Assembly (NCBI GenBank): GCA_900316715.1 | Contig: ONEC01000012.1 | Coordinates: forward strand, 1 to 32,875 | DNA length: 32,875 nt | DNA from: an uncultured Eubacteriales bacterium | Lineage (GTDB): Bacteria > Bacillota > Clostridia > Lachnospirales > Lachnospiraceae | Direction of reading: 5' to 3' | Shown: positions 17,933 to 25,102 of the stretch, piece after piece | Position numbering within the stretch: the first letter of the stretch is position 1 | Layout of the letters: every line of letters begins with the position of its first letter | The notes under the pieces: model-generated | Told to the model about the DNA's origin: nothing | The model's input: the letters and a program-made list of their open reading frames with translations, nothing else | Databases searched by the model: none | Translations under genes and position numbers: made by a program

Positions 17933-18846
17933 TTCGCCTCTTTCGTCCAGAATTCTTCAACCTCTGAAAGGATAGCATCAGCGGGAAGAATAGTTGCCTC
18001 CTCTATCGGAGTTCCGGTTTTCTTCAGATAGTATTGTACCAGATAATAGCCCATAGCGTAACCTGCACAATATGGAAGTCCTACCTTCGGGTAGTTCTGC
18101 ATTTCAGCCATTTCATCTCCATACAGATAAGCTGTGATATTATCGAGACCTTGTGCACCCAGACCATCATGGATGATTTCTTTTATAAGAGGGATAAGTT
18201 CCTTATCGGTTTTTGTAACCCATGGACCGAGATATTCTTCTCCGAACATGGATACAGCAAAGTTTTCGGCAAGCCCTTCGCTGACCAGCATTTCACCAAG
18301 GGTAATGCTGTTGGTCCACTTGATATGCTGGTATCTTATGTTATGGTTTGTCTCATGAGCGAGAGCGGCAGGAAGGCGGTGCATGGTTTCTTCACCGGGA
18401 ACCAGCCAGGCCATTATGTATCCAGGGATTCCACCGTCTCCGCAGTAGCCTTCATTCATGATAGTGTAGGCGTTCTTTGGATTAGCAAGAAAGATTGAAA
18501 AGAGGTATTCATTTTCTTTTAGTTCTATCCCTGCCTTTTCGAAGCGAGCCAGTGACTTTTCAATAGAGGCTTTTGAATTATCCCAAAGAGCTTTATCGGA
18601 TAAGAGTTCTATTGACCCGGCAAAAGTCGAATCTATCTCTGCAGGAGGCAGAAGCCCCAGCATGGAACTTGCCATAACGATATCATAGCCGCCTTCCTTC
18701 TCAGATTTAAGAGGGATGTGATAGCAGTCCCATTTGCCTTTGAAAGGCAGCATAAGTTCGTATCGGTATATATCATTTTTCTGAGACTGATCGGCAGTCA
18801 TTATTTTTTTATATATGTCAGGTGAGTAAAGTGTTGTGATGTTCAT
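17929..18846 (-). CDS. DUF2268 (YjaZ-like) putative zinc metalloprotease
   Basis: The 305-residue protein has a zincin motif HETNH at 164-168 (in LPAALAHETNHNIRY) and a downstream SEGLAENFA segment (189-197) with the expected third-ligand glutamate, the pattern of DUF2268/YjaZ proteins. There is no signal peptide, so it should act in the cytoplasm. The substrate is unknown. It is the first gene of an operon with the MerR-TipAS regulator. The link to a drug- or peptide-sensing regulator hints that it may degrade a toxic peptide, but this is inference. Confidence 0.8.
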   Translation of the reverse strand: MNITTLYSPDIYKKIMTADQSQKNDIYRYELMLPFKGKWDCYHIPLKSEKEGGYDIVMASSMLGLLPPAEIDSTFAGSIELLSDKALWDNSKASIEKSLARFEKAGIELKENEYLFSIFLANPKNAYTIMNEGYCGDGGIPGYIMAWLVPGEETMHRLPAALAHETNHNIRYQHIKWTNSITLGEMLVSEGLAENFAVSMFGEEYLGPWVTKTDKELIPLIKEIIHDGLGAQGLDNITAYLYGDEMAEMQNYPKVGLPYCAGYAMGYYLVQYYLKKTGTPIEEATILPADAILSEVEEFWTKEAN

Positions 18847-18912
18847 AGTTTGTCCTCCGTGTTTCTAGTCCGGCAGCGGGCATTTCAGCAGGCTGCATGA
18901 AAACTATGTGAT

Positions 18913-18943
18913 AATATAAACTATTACGTAACGTGATAGTCAA
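18913..18943 (-). promoter_or_regulatory. MerR-type promoter of the protease-regulator operon
   Basis: On the minus strand TTGACT (18943-18938) and TATATT (18918-18913) are separated by 19 bp, the overlong spacer of MerR-activated promoters. A 21-bp dyad, ACTATTACGTA / ACGTGATAGT (18920-18940, one mismatched pair), fills the spacer. The encoded MerR-TipAS protein is the obvious binder. Confidence 0.8.
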
Positions 18944-18963
18944 GAAAATATTTTGAAAAAATC

Positions 18964-19007
18964 TTGACAAAAAAATACTTCGAGTATAGAATTAAATTAC
19001 TTCGAAG
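18964..19007 (+). promoter_or_regulatory. Promoter of marR with TACTTCGA operator boxes
   Basis: TTGACA (18964-18969) and TAGAAT (18987-18992) are 17 bp apart. ATACTTCGAGTA (18975-18986) lies in the spacer, and TACTTCGAAG (18998-19007), followed by GAAGTA (19011-19016), lies over the start of transcription. The same box, ATACTTCGAGGA, recurs at 19592-19603 before the first ArsA gene. The MarR protein encoded next is the likely binder, acting as autorepressor. Confidence 0.7.
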
Positions 19008-19049
19008 CAAGAAGTATTTAATCAGGGCCGGATAATATGAGGAGCAGAG

Positions 19050-19547
19050 ATGAATATAGAAGGGTTTGACATACAAGAGGATATATATCAGAAGATCATC
19101 GGTTACATAGATGAGATAAAAGAGCTCTTATCCTCTGACATATGGGAAAACATCTTTGTTAATCTCTCTAAAAATGAGATCCTTATCTTCTGGCTGCTAT
19201 ACCTGAAGAAGCAGGTGAATATGACTGAGATTGCGGAGTACATTCATGTTCCCCTCAATACGGCCACCGGAATAGTGAGCCGCATGGAGAAGGATGGTCT
19301 GATCGAGAGAACAAGATCAAGTGAGGATAAGCGAGTAGTTCTGATAGTTCAGGCAGAGAAGGGAAAACAGCAGTTTCAAAAGCTTTTTGTGAAAATGCTT
19401 CACTACGGAACCAAGATATTTGATACCTTTACGGATGCTGAGATTGAATTATTCTTCAAGATGATGGATAAGGTTAAGGGAGTACTTCAGGAAGATAAGA
19501 AGGAAGAGACAGCACCGAAGAAGGTAAGAAAGATAACAATAGAATAG
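19050..19547 (+). CDS. MarR-family transcriptional regulator
   Basis: The 165-residue protein has a winged helix (about 40-110) with MTEIAEYIHVPLNTATGIVSRMEKDGLIERTRSSEDKR, the MarR recognition helix and wing (the DxR salt bridge appears as EDKR). A Lys-rich tail (about 148-165) follows. The start has GAGGAG upstream. It precedes two ArsA-like ATPase genes on the same strand, and boxes of one sequence lie before both it and the first ATPase, so it probably represses the whole group and responds to an unknown ligand or oxidant. It has no cysteine suited to redox sensing. Confidence 0.9.
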   Translation: MNIEGFDIQEDIYQKIIGYIDEIKELLSSDIWENIFVNLSKNEILIFWLLYLKKQVNMTEIAEYIHVPLNTATGIVSRMEKDGLIERTRSSEDKRVVLIVQAEKGKQQFQKLFVKMLHYGTKIFDTFTDAEIELFFKMMDKVKGVLQEDKKEETAPKKVRKITIE

Positions 19548-19557
19548 CTTATAAGAA

Positions 19558-19603
19558 GGGCAGCGGACGCGCTGCCCATTAGTAAAGATAAATACTTCGA
19601 GGA
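19558..19603 (+). promoter_or_regulatory. Hairpin and MarR-type box before the first ArsA gene
   Basis: GGGCAGCG (19558-19565) and CGCTGCCC (19570-19577) form an 8-bp GC-rich stem with a GACG loop and no T-run. The box ATACTTCGAGGA (19592-19603) follows, identical over ATACTTCGAG to the box in the marR promoter; ATTCGAAAG lies 8 bases further. No -35/-10 pair is clear here, so the ATPases may be read from the marR promoter with the hairpin reducing readthrough. Confidence 0.5.
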
Positions 19604-19646
19604 TGGAACTATTCGAAAGAGGAAATATTAAAGCGAGGAAAATGAG

Positions 19647-20828
19647 ATGAAAAGGATTTACATTTTTACAGGAAAGGGCGGAGTCGGAAAAAGCAGCGTT
19701 GCAGCAGCTCATGCTATGAAGAGTGCAGAGGAAGGACAGAAAACCTTACTCATAAGTACGGATATGGCACACAATCTGGGAGATATATTCGGAAGAAAGC
19801 TGGGAAAGGAAGAGGAGACGGTTCTTCCTAACCTTGATATATATGAGATTGATCCGGAATATGTAATGCAGAATGATTTTAAAGAGTTCATGGATTACGT
19901 GAAGAGGATGATAAGCTCAACCGGTGAGATGGATGATATGGGTATGATGCCGGGAATGGAAGAACTGTTCTCACTGCTCAAGATATCTGAGATTTATAAG
20001 AAGGGAACCTATGACAGGATAGTTGTTGACTGTGCACCAACAGGTGAAACACTCTCGATGCTGAAGTTCCCGGAGCTGATGTCCTGGTACATGGAGAAGC
20101 TGTTCCCAATCGGCAAAGTGGGAGTGAGGGTATTGGCTCCATTTTCAAAGAAGCTTTTCAAGATGGAGATGCCGAATAAGCAGGCCATGAATGATATTGA
20201 GAAGGTATTTCTGAAGCTGATGGATCTTCAGGAACTTTTGAAGAACCGTGATATTACGAGCGTAAGGATAGTTACTACACCGGAAAAGATGGTGGTTGAG
20301 GAAACCAAGAGAAACTACATGTATATGAATCTTTATAACTTCAACGTTGACGGACTCTATATCAACCGTATTCTTCCACAGGATATAGATAACAGGTTCT
20401 TTGACCGCTGGGTTGAGATTCAGAGAGAATATATAAAGTATCTGAAGGAAAGCTTCGCTGCTCTTCCTATCTATGAGATTCCATGGTATGACGAAGAGCT
20501 TAAGGGCGAAGATAATATAAGAAGAATTGTTGTTGATGTTCTGTCAAGGGGAGATGTCTTTGAAGTAAAGAATGTTACTGAAAGGGAGACATTTACCCAG
20601 ACTGAAACAGGCTATCAGCTGGATGTGAATATTCCGGGAGCTGATAAGGAAGATATAGATCTTTATCAGGCTGCAACGGATATAGTGATCAAGACAGGAA
20701 ACTTCAAGAGATGCATACCACTTCCGAATATTCTTCGAAGCTATGTAGTTTCGGGTGCAAAGTTGGAAGATGGAAGACTGCATATCAGATTCGAGAAGGA
20801 GGATGAAGATAATGATGATGAGAAGTAA
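19647..20828 (+). CDS. ArsA/Get3-like ATPase with C-terminal HSP20-like domain
   Basis: This 393-residue P-loop ATPase of the ArsA/Get3 (anion pump or tail-anchored protein targeting) group has a deviant Walker A GKGGVGKSS (9-17) with the signature lysine, a STDMAHNLGD switch I region (37-46) and Walker B DCAPTGET (128-135). Residues about 305-390 form a small beta domain like HSP20 (NIPGADKEDIDLYQAATDIVIKTG, then LRSYVVSGAKLEDGRLHIRF), known as a C-terminal addition in bacterial ArsA homologues. There are no paired cysteines of an arsenite site, so arsenic transport is unlikely; a chaperone or targeting role is inferred. A 99-residue protein gene overlaps its end. Confidence 0.85.
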   Translation: MKRIYIFTGKGGVGKSSVAAAHAMKSAEEGQKTLLISTDMAHNLGDIFGRKLGKEEETVLPNLDIYEIDPEYVMQNDFKEFMDYVKRMISSTGEMDDMGMMPGMEELFSLLKISEIYKKGTYDRIVVDCAPTGETLSMLKFPELMSWYMEKLFPIGKVGVRVLAPFSKKLFKMEMPNKQAMNDIEKVFLKLMDLQELLKNRDITSVRIVTTPEKMVVEETKRNYMYMNLYNFNVDGLYINRILPQDIDNRFFDRWVEIQREYIKYLKESFAALPIYEIPWYDEELKGEDNIRRIVVDVLSRGDVFEVKNVTERETFTQTETGYQLDVNIPGADKEDIDLYQAATDIVIKTGNFKRCIPLPNILRSYVVSGAKLEDGRLHIRFEKEDEDNDDEK

Positions 20829-21108
20829 TAGAGAAGTTATAGATAGATTCAGAGAAGCAGCTGCGTATCAGAGGAAGGCAGTACGCTGCCTCATTCCGGA
20901 AAGATTGGGCGGACATCTGGATGTAATAGGAAATGAATTAAAGCTTATGCTTACAGAGGCAGCGGCAGATATCCTTAAGGACTGCGTAGGACAGGCATTC
21001 TGCAGTGCGGGCACCGGATATAAGAAGGAAACAGAACTAGGAGATTCCGGATGCAAGATGAAAACAGAATCAGAAAGAAAAGGTTCCAGAAAGATTGATA
21101 TTTTGTAA
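20812..21108 (+). CDS. 99-residue unknown protein between two ArsA-like ATPases
   Basis: The ATG at 20812 stands 9 bases after AAGGAGG (20796-20802), and the gene overlaps the end of the first ATPase gene by 17 bases; 20803, 20815 or 20818 could also serve. The product begins MMMRSNREVIDRFREAAAYQRKA-like, helical and basic, then has CLIPERLGGHLDVIGNELKLMLTEAAADILKD as an amphipathic core, and ends in a charged tail. It has no membrane span. It matches no family I can name. Coupled translation between two ATPases suggests a subunit or adaptor for them. Confidence 0.75.
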   Translation: MMMRSNREVIDRFREAAAYQRKAVRCLIPERLGGHLDVIGNELKLMLTEAAADILKDCVGQAFCSAGTGYKKETELGDSGCKMKTESERKGSRKIDIL

Positions 21109-21122
21109 GAAGAGGGATTGAG

Positions 21123-22277
21123 ATGAGAATTATTATATATACAGGAAAAGGTGGAGTTGGAAAAACCAGTATGGCTGCAGCTACAGCCTGCAGGATTGCA
21201 GAGAGTGGAAAAAAGGTGCTTGTGATGAGTACAGATCAGGCACACAGTCTGGGCGATTCCTATGATATGAAACTGGGTAAGGAGCCGACTCGCATAATGG
21301 ATAACCTTGATGCCATGGAGATTGATACAGTATATGAGAGCGAGAAGAGCTGGGGCAATCTGAAAAATTATTTCAAGGAGTTTCTTACTCTTAAGGGAGG
21401 CAGCGGAATAGAAGTTGAGGAGCTGCTGGTATTTCCGGGACTGGAGGAACTGTTCTCCATGTTTAAGATTCTGGAGGTTTATGAAAGCGGAAGCTACGAT
21501 ACAATAATCGTTGATTGTGCACCGACAGGCGAAACGCTTTCTTTGCTTAAGTACCCGGAGAGATTATCGGGCCTTATCGAAAAGGTTCTTCCGGTAAAGA
21601 GGAAGGGAATCAAGAAGTTTGGACCTATCGTTGAAAAACTGTCAAAGATTCCTATGCCGGAGGACAACGTATTCGATGATTTTGAATATCTTATGGATAA
21701 AATGCAGCGCCTCCATGAGCTTATGCTGAATAAGGATATTGTAAGTCTCAGAGTAGTTACGACTCCTGAAAAAATCGTTATCAGCGAGGCAAAGAGGAAT
21801 TTCACATGTCTTTATCTGTATCATTATAATGTGGATGCTGTAATTGTGAATCATATTTATCCGGAACAGGCTATGGAGGGATATTTCAGTAAGTGGATCC
21901 GCCTTCAGGAGGAGGGACTTAAGGAGATAGAGGAAAACTTCAGTGAGGTTCCAAGATTTTATGTTGAACTTCAGAACAGTGAGATAAGAACACTGGATGT
22001 GCTTCGTGATATGGGCAGCAAGATTTATGGTGATACTGATCCGGATGAGGTGCTCTTCAAGAAAGAAATCTATATTCTGGATAAGGATAATAGTTCACTT
22101 AAGATATACCTTCCTTTTGCGGAAAAGGATGAGATGAATCTTGAGCAGGCAGGAGGAGAACTTGTGGTAGGAATCCGTAATGAGAGCAGACGTTTTCCTG
22201 TTCCGACAGACTTTACCGAGAAAGAGATTACAGGGGCTAAGTTTGAAGAGGGATATCTTAATATCTGTTTTGGTTAG
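21123..22277 (+). CDS. Second ArsA/Get3-like ATPase with C-terminal beta domain
   Basis: This 384-residue paralogue of the ATPase at 19647 has Walker A GKGGVGKTS (8-16), switch I STDQAHSLGDSYD (about 36-48) and DCAPTGETLS (about 126-135). The C-terminal part (about 305-384) keeps an HSP20-like shape (SLKIYLPFAEKDEMNLEQAGGELVVGI, then ITGAKFEEGYLNICF). No ArsA-type cysteine pair is seen. AGAGGG stands upstream of the start. Two different ATPases with a small protein between them suggest a heterodimer, since ArsA/Get3 proteins work as dimers. Nearest alternatives are separate targeting factors or gas-vesicle-like accessory ATPases; no gvp genes are here. Confidence 0.85.
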   Translation: MRIIIYTGKGGVGKTSMAAATACRIAESGKKVLVMSTDQAHSLGDSYDMKLGKEPTRIMDNLDAMEIDTVYESEKSWGNLKNYFKEFLTLKGGSGIEVEELLVFPGLEELFSMFKILEVYESGSYDTIIVDCAPTGETLSLLKYPERLSGLIEKVLPVKRKGIKKFGPIVEKLSKIPMPEDNVFDDFEYLMDKMQRLHELMLNKDIVSLRVVTTPEKIVISEAKRNFTCLYLYHYNVDAVIVNHIYPEQAMEGYFSKWIRLQEEGLKEIEENFSEVPRFYVELQNSEIRTLDVLRDMGSKIYGDTDPDEVLFKKEIYILDKDNSSLKIYLPFAEKDEMNLEQAGGELVVGIRNESRRFPVPTDFTEKEITGAKFEEGYLNICFG

Positions 22278-22588
22278 CCTTCAAATAGAATAATATTTAC
22301 GTTCACGACGATTTTTTGCACGTTTAGGACATTTATATGGATGAAATGCATTTCAGGTATATCATCTGTTCATAGATATTTTTTGCAGAATAAGAGAATA
22401 AGGTGTCCGGTAAGACCCATATAGTCAGCCATTCACATAGATACTGCGAGAACCTTATTCCATTTATAGAAAAGCATTATAATATCTAACATCATAGAAA
22501 GGCACTTCGTGAATACGTAGTGCTTTTTCTTTTTTTAATTCTGTAATATACTCTAAAAAAGCATTGTGATCATTATGGAGAATGATTT
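22278..22588. other. 311-base intergenic region with palindrome and long stem
   Basis: The region holds no credible gene. A perfect 14-bp palindrome TGAAATGCATTTCA (22342-22355) could be an operator. GAATAAGGT (22396-22404) and ACCTTATTC (22452-22460) can pair over 9 bp around 47 bases that I do not recognise as a known riboswitch. The terminator at 22502 follows. A minus-strand frame of about 45 codons crosses the region but has no start or ribosome site. Confidence 0.5.
22502..22536 (+). terminator. Terminator upstream of the aldehyde dehydrogenase gene
   Basis: GCACTTCG (22502-22509) pairs with CGTAGTGC (22516-22523) with one mismatch, followed by TTTTTCTTTTTTT. It lies 225 bases after the ArsA gene and 53 bases before the next start, so it ends the ArsA transcript or a small RNA from this interval. 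No promoter for the dehydrogenase is clear in the 53 bases. Confidence 0.75.
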
Positions 22589-24013
22589 ATGGCAAAGAAT
22601 CTTAATAATGAAAATAGAGAAAAGATAGAATGTATTGTTGAGGCTCAGAGACGTTTCTTCCGCACGGACAGGACTCTTTCTGTTGAGTTCCGTATCAGAC
22701 AGCTGAAGAGACTCAGGGCTGCAGTTATATCGCATGAGGCTGAATTAAAGAGAGCTTTAGCTGACGACCTGGGACGTGATCCTGTGGAAGCCTATTTCTG
22801 TGATATCGGAAGTCTTATATTAGAGATAAATGAAATGATACAGGGTCTAAGGACCTGGGCAAAGCCGGAGACTCATTTCAGTGGGATTCATTGTTTCCCT
22901 AGTCTTATAACAAAGGTTTATAAGCTGCCCTATGGAGTGACGCTTATCATAAGTCCTTTTAATTTTCCGATACTGCTGTCCCTTGGTGTCCTTGCGGCCA
23001 GCATTGCAGGAGGAAACACAGCTGTTATAAAGGCGAGTTCCAAGTCATCTCACTGTACAGAATTAATGCAGAAGATGATCGCGAGTGTTTTCCCGGAGAA
23101 ATATGTGACTGTTCTGGGTGGAGGTCATGATGTGGCTGACATATGCCTGGAACAGCGTTTTGATAAGATATTCTACACGGGATCCCCGAAGGTGGGCTCG
23201 CATGTTATGGAGATGGCTGCGAAGAATCTTACTCCGGTGGCTCTTGAACTGGGCGGTGAAACAGGCAACTGGTGTATCATACGTAAAGATGCAGATCTGA
23301 AAGATGCGGCACATAAGATTGCATTTTTCAAGGCACTTAATTCAGGACAGATATGCATCAATATTAATCAGGTGGCTGTTGCTGAAGAGGTGGCAGACAA
23401 GTTTCTGTCAGAACTTCAAAAAGCATTTAAGAAGCAGCTGGGAGATGACCCTTCTGTTAATCCGGAGTATCCGCATCTGATAAGTGAAGCTGCCTTCGAT
23501 AAATGCAGTACTGAAGTTGAAAAATATAGAGATAAGGTGATCTATGGCGGTAAAGGTGACAGAAGTAAATTTATATATGCTCCAACAATTCTTTATCCGA
23601 TCGGTATAGATGAGGATGTTGTGAAGAAGGAATTGTTCTGTCCGATTCTTCCTGTGGTACCATATAAGGATGCAGAGATAGACAGCGTACTGAAGGAAAT
23701 CTCAAAACGGGAAAAGGGACTGTCGCTATACATTTTTACGAAGGATGTGGAGTGGGCAAAGAAGACTATGCAGCGTATGCAGTTCGGCGGAGGTTGTATA
23801 AATGAAGTCTGCCTTCATATGATGGTAAAGGGTGTTCCATTTAACGGTGTTGGCCATTCAGGTATGGGAGCTTATCATGGCAAGTGGGGCTTCAGAGAGT
23901 TTACTCACCCGCAGACTGTGCTTATAGGTTCAACCAGATTCAATCTTCCGATGAGAGAACATCCGTACTCTCCAAAGTGGAAAGAGATTCTCATTCATCT
24001 CTTCGAAAGATAA
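22589..24013 (+). CDS. Aldehyde dehydrogenase (class 3-like)
   Basis: The 474-residue NAD(P)-dependent enzyme oxidises aldehydes to acids. Length and layout fit the class 3 (ALDH3/fatty aldehyde) group, which lacks the N-terminal extension of ALDH1/2. The cofactor segment ISPFNFPILLSLGVLAASIAGGNTAVIKAS is at about 130-160, the general base is Glu220 (VALELGGETGN) and the catalytic cysteine is Cys256 (NSGQICININQ). The position after GG in LELGG is Glu where family members usually have Lys, an odd feature that may affect cofactor or loop contacts. There is no membrane anchor. GGAG lies 8 bases before the ATG. The natural substrate is unknown. Confidence 0.88.
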   Translation: MAKNLNNENREKIECIVEAQRRFFRTDRTLSVEFRIRQLKRLRAAVISHEAELKRALADDLGRDPVEAYFCDIGSLILEINEMIQGLRTWAKPETHFSGIHCFPSLITKVYKLPYGVTLIISPFNFPILLSLGVLAASIAGGNTAVIKASSKSSHCTELMQKMIASVFPEKYVTVLGGGHDVADICLEQRFDKIFYTGSPKVGSHVMEMAAKNLTPVALELGGETGNWCIIRKDADLKDAAHKIAFFKALNSGQICININQVAVAEEVADKFLSELQKAFKKQLGDDPSVNPEYPHLISEAAFDKCSTEVEKYRDKVIYGGKGDRSKFIYAPTILYPIGIDEDVVKKELFCPILPVVPYKDAEIDSVLKEISKREKGLSLYIFTKDVEWAKKTMQRMQFGGGCINEVCLHMMVKGVPFNGVGHSGMGAYHGKWGFREFTHPQTVLIGSTRFNLPMREHPYSPKWKEILIHLFER

Positions 24014-24042
24014 TTGACAACAAAATTAGAAAATGATAATAT
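24014..24042 (+). promoter_or_regulatory. Promoter of the riboswitch leader
   Basis: Starting at the first base after the dehydrogenase stop, TTGACA (24014-24019) and TAATAT (24037-24042) are 17 bp apart. Transcription would start near 24049, about 150 bases before the DUF3137 gene. Confidence 0.75.
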
Positions 24043-24048
24043 CCTATT

Positions 24049-24190
24049 CAATTATAGAAAAGGGAGTAGCGTTCCGGCGCCTGAAAGCCGGTTTGCAATA
24101 ATCGTCATCACGATGTATTCCGGTTATGTTGTAATTACGCGAGACTTGACTATGGGAGACCGTAGTCGGAGTCTCGCTTTTTTGATTAAA
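24049..24190 (+). promoter_or_regulatory. Probable yybP-ykoY (manganese) riboswitch
   Basis: The leader reads AAAAGGGAGTAGCG (24058-24071), matching the highly conserved GGGGAGTAGC start of yybP-ykoY RNAs. A hairpin follows (CCGGC 24074-24078 with GCCGG 24087-24091), then a longer arm containing TCGTCATCACGATG near 24103-24114, with CAATAATC and GGTTATGTTG as its base. The 3' junction strand is ACGCGAGACTT (24137-24147), matching the AGCAAGACCTT loop of the family. That strand is also the 5' arm of the terminator at 24139-24183, so metal binding should prevent termination and turn the gene on. The match was made by eye, from knowledge of the Lactococcus and E. coli members. Confidence 0.68.
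24139..24183 (+). terminator. Riboswitch-controlled terminator
   Basis: GCGAGACTTGACTATGG (24139-24155) pairs with the strand 24160-24177 over 17 bp with one bulge, closed by a GAGA tetraloop and followed by TTTTTT (24178-24183). The gene starts 16 bases later. Its 5' arm is shared with the aptamer. Confidence 0.92.
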
Positions 24191-24199
24191 GGGGACAAA

Positions 24200-25069
24200 A
24201 TGGCAATTTATCAGAAAATGGAAAAACTGGATAAGGTAAGGCTGAGAGCAACGACAGGAATATGCATGATCGGAATCGGAGTCATCATATTCTTTATCTC
24301 AATGGGAATCTTTCAGAATGTAACAGGTTCTAACTTCGGATTTTTCCTGGGTGTGGCAGGAGGATTTGTATTAAGAGGAACCCACGGAACATATAAGAAG
24401 ATATATAAGGATCTTTTTGTTGAAGAACCATTACAGAGGAATTTTGATGATGTTTTCTATGCGTGGAGAAGCGGCTTCTCACTTGATGAGATGAATAGCT
24501 TCGGACTATGCAGAAATGGAAATAAGATAGCTTCTGAAGATTACATCAGAGCCGGCTATAAGGGCATCAACTTTGAAATGGCTGATGTATGCCTGAAGGA
24601 TATTACGAAGTCAGGCAAGTCCGGAGCGGATATTATGTTTAATGGAAGAATGCTGGTGTTTGATTATCCGGGAAAGAAGGTAGGTACTACAAGGATATAT
24701 TCAGATGCTTTCTATTATCTGCCAAAGGATGATATCACAAAGAATAATAAAGTAGAGATGGAGAGCGATAAGTTCAATCAGATCTTCAGGGTTTATGCAG
24801 AGGATCCGCATGATGCTTTCTATCTTCTGACGCCGCATTTCATGGAGACGCTTCTCAGACTTCAGAAGAAGTATGCTAATATAGGAATCAGGTTCTGCGG
24901 CAATAAAGTGGTAGTCGGACTTAATGACAGAGGAGGAAAGGACTCTTTTGATAAGAGTGACTGGACCAATAAGGTTATATACCCTGAAGAAATGGCGAGA
25001 ATTCAGGGGGATATCGATGATATAAAAACTATCATTGATACGATATGTTTCCCGGAAGCACAGAGCTGA
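24200..25069 (+). CDS. DUF3137-like membrane protein
   Basis: The protein has 290 residues from the ATG at 24200; the AAGGGGAC before it is a modest ribosome site, and frames further upstream lie in the leader RNA. Two membrane spans (about 17-36 and 41-60) are followed by a soluble domain (about 75-285) with the GYKGINFEMADVCLKDI and MLVFDYPGKK segments typical of DUF3137. The function of DUF3137 is unknown. If the leader is a manganese riboswitch, the protein may take part in metal export, repair or sensing; no metal-binding cluster is visible in the spans. It is convergent with a HAD gene 33 bases away with no terminator between. Confidence 0.75.
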   Translation: MAIYQKMEKLDKVRLRATTGICMIGIGVIIFFISMGIFQNVTGSNFGFFLGVAGGFVLRGTHGTYKKIYKDLFVEEPLQRNFDDVFYAWRSGFSLDEMNSFGLCRNGNKIASEDYIRAGYKGINFEMADVCLKDITKSGKSGADIMFNGRMLVFDYPGKKVGTTRIYSDAFYYLPKDDITKNNKVEMESDKFNQIFRVYAEDPHDAFYLLTPHFMETLLRLQKKYANIGIRFCGNKVVVGLNDRGGKDSFDKSDWTNKVIYPEEMARIQGDIDDIKTIIDTICFPEAQS

Positions 25070-25102
25070 TTAATTCCGGCTGTAATGCGCCACAACATCA
25101 GT

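Noticed and set aside
22340-22475. Minus-strand frame of about 45 codons that might be a transposase remnant
   Set aside because: It has no start or ribosome site, no flanking repeats, and I cannot match it to a transposase family.
24014-24199. N-terminal extension of the DUF3137 gene
   Set aside because: It begins with the TTG of a -35 box and runs through the leader RNA and terminator.
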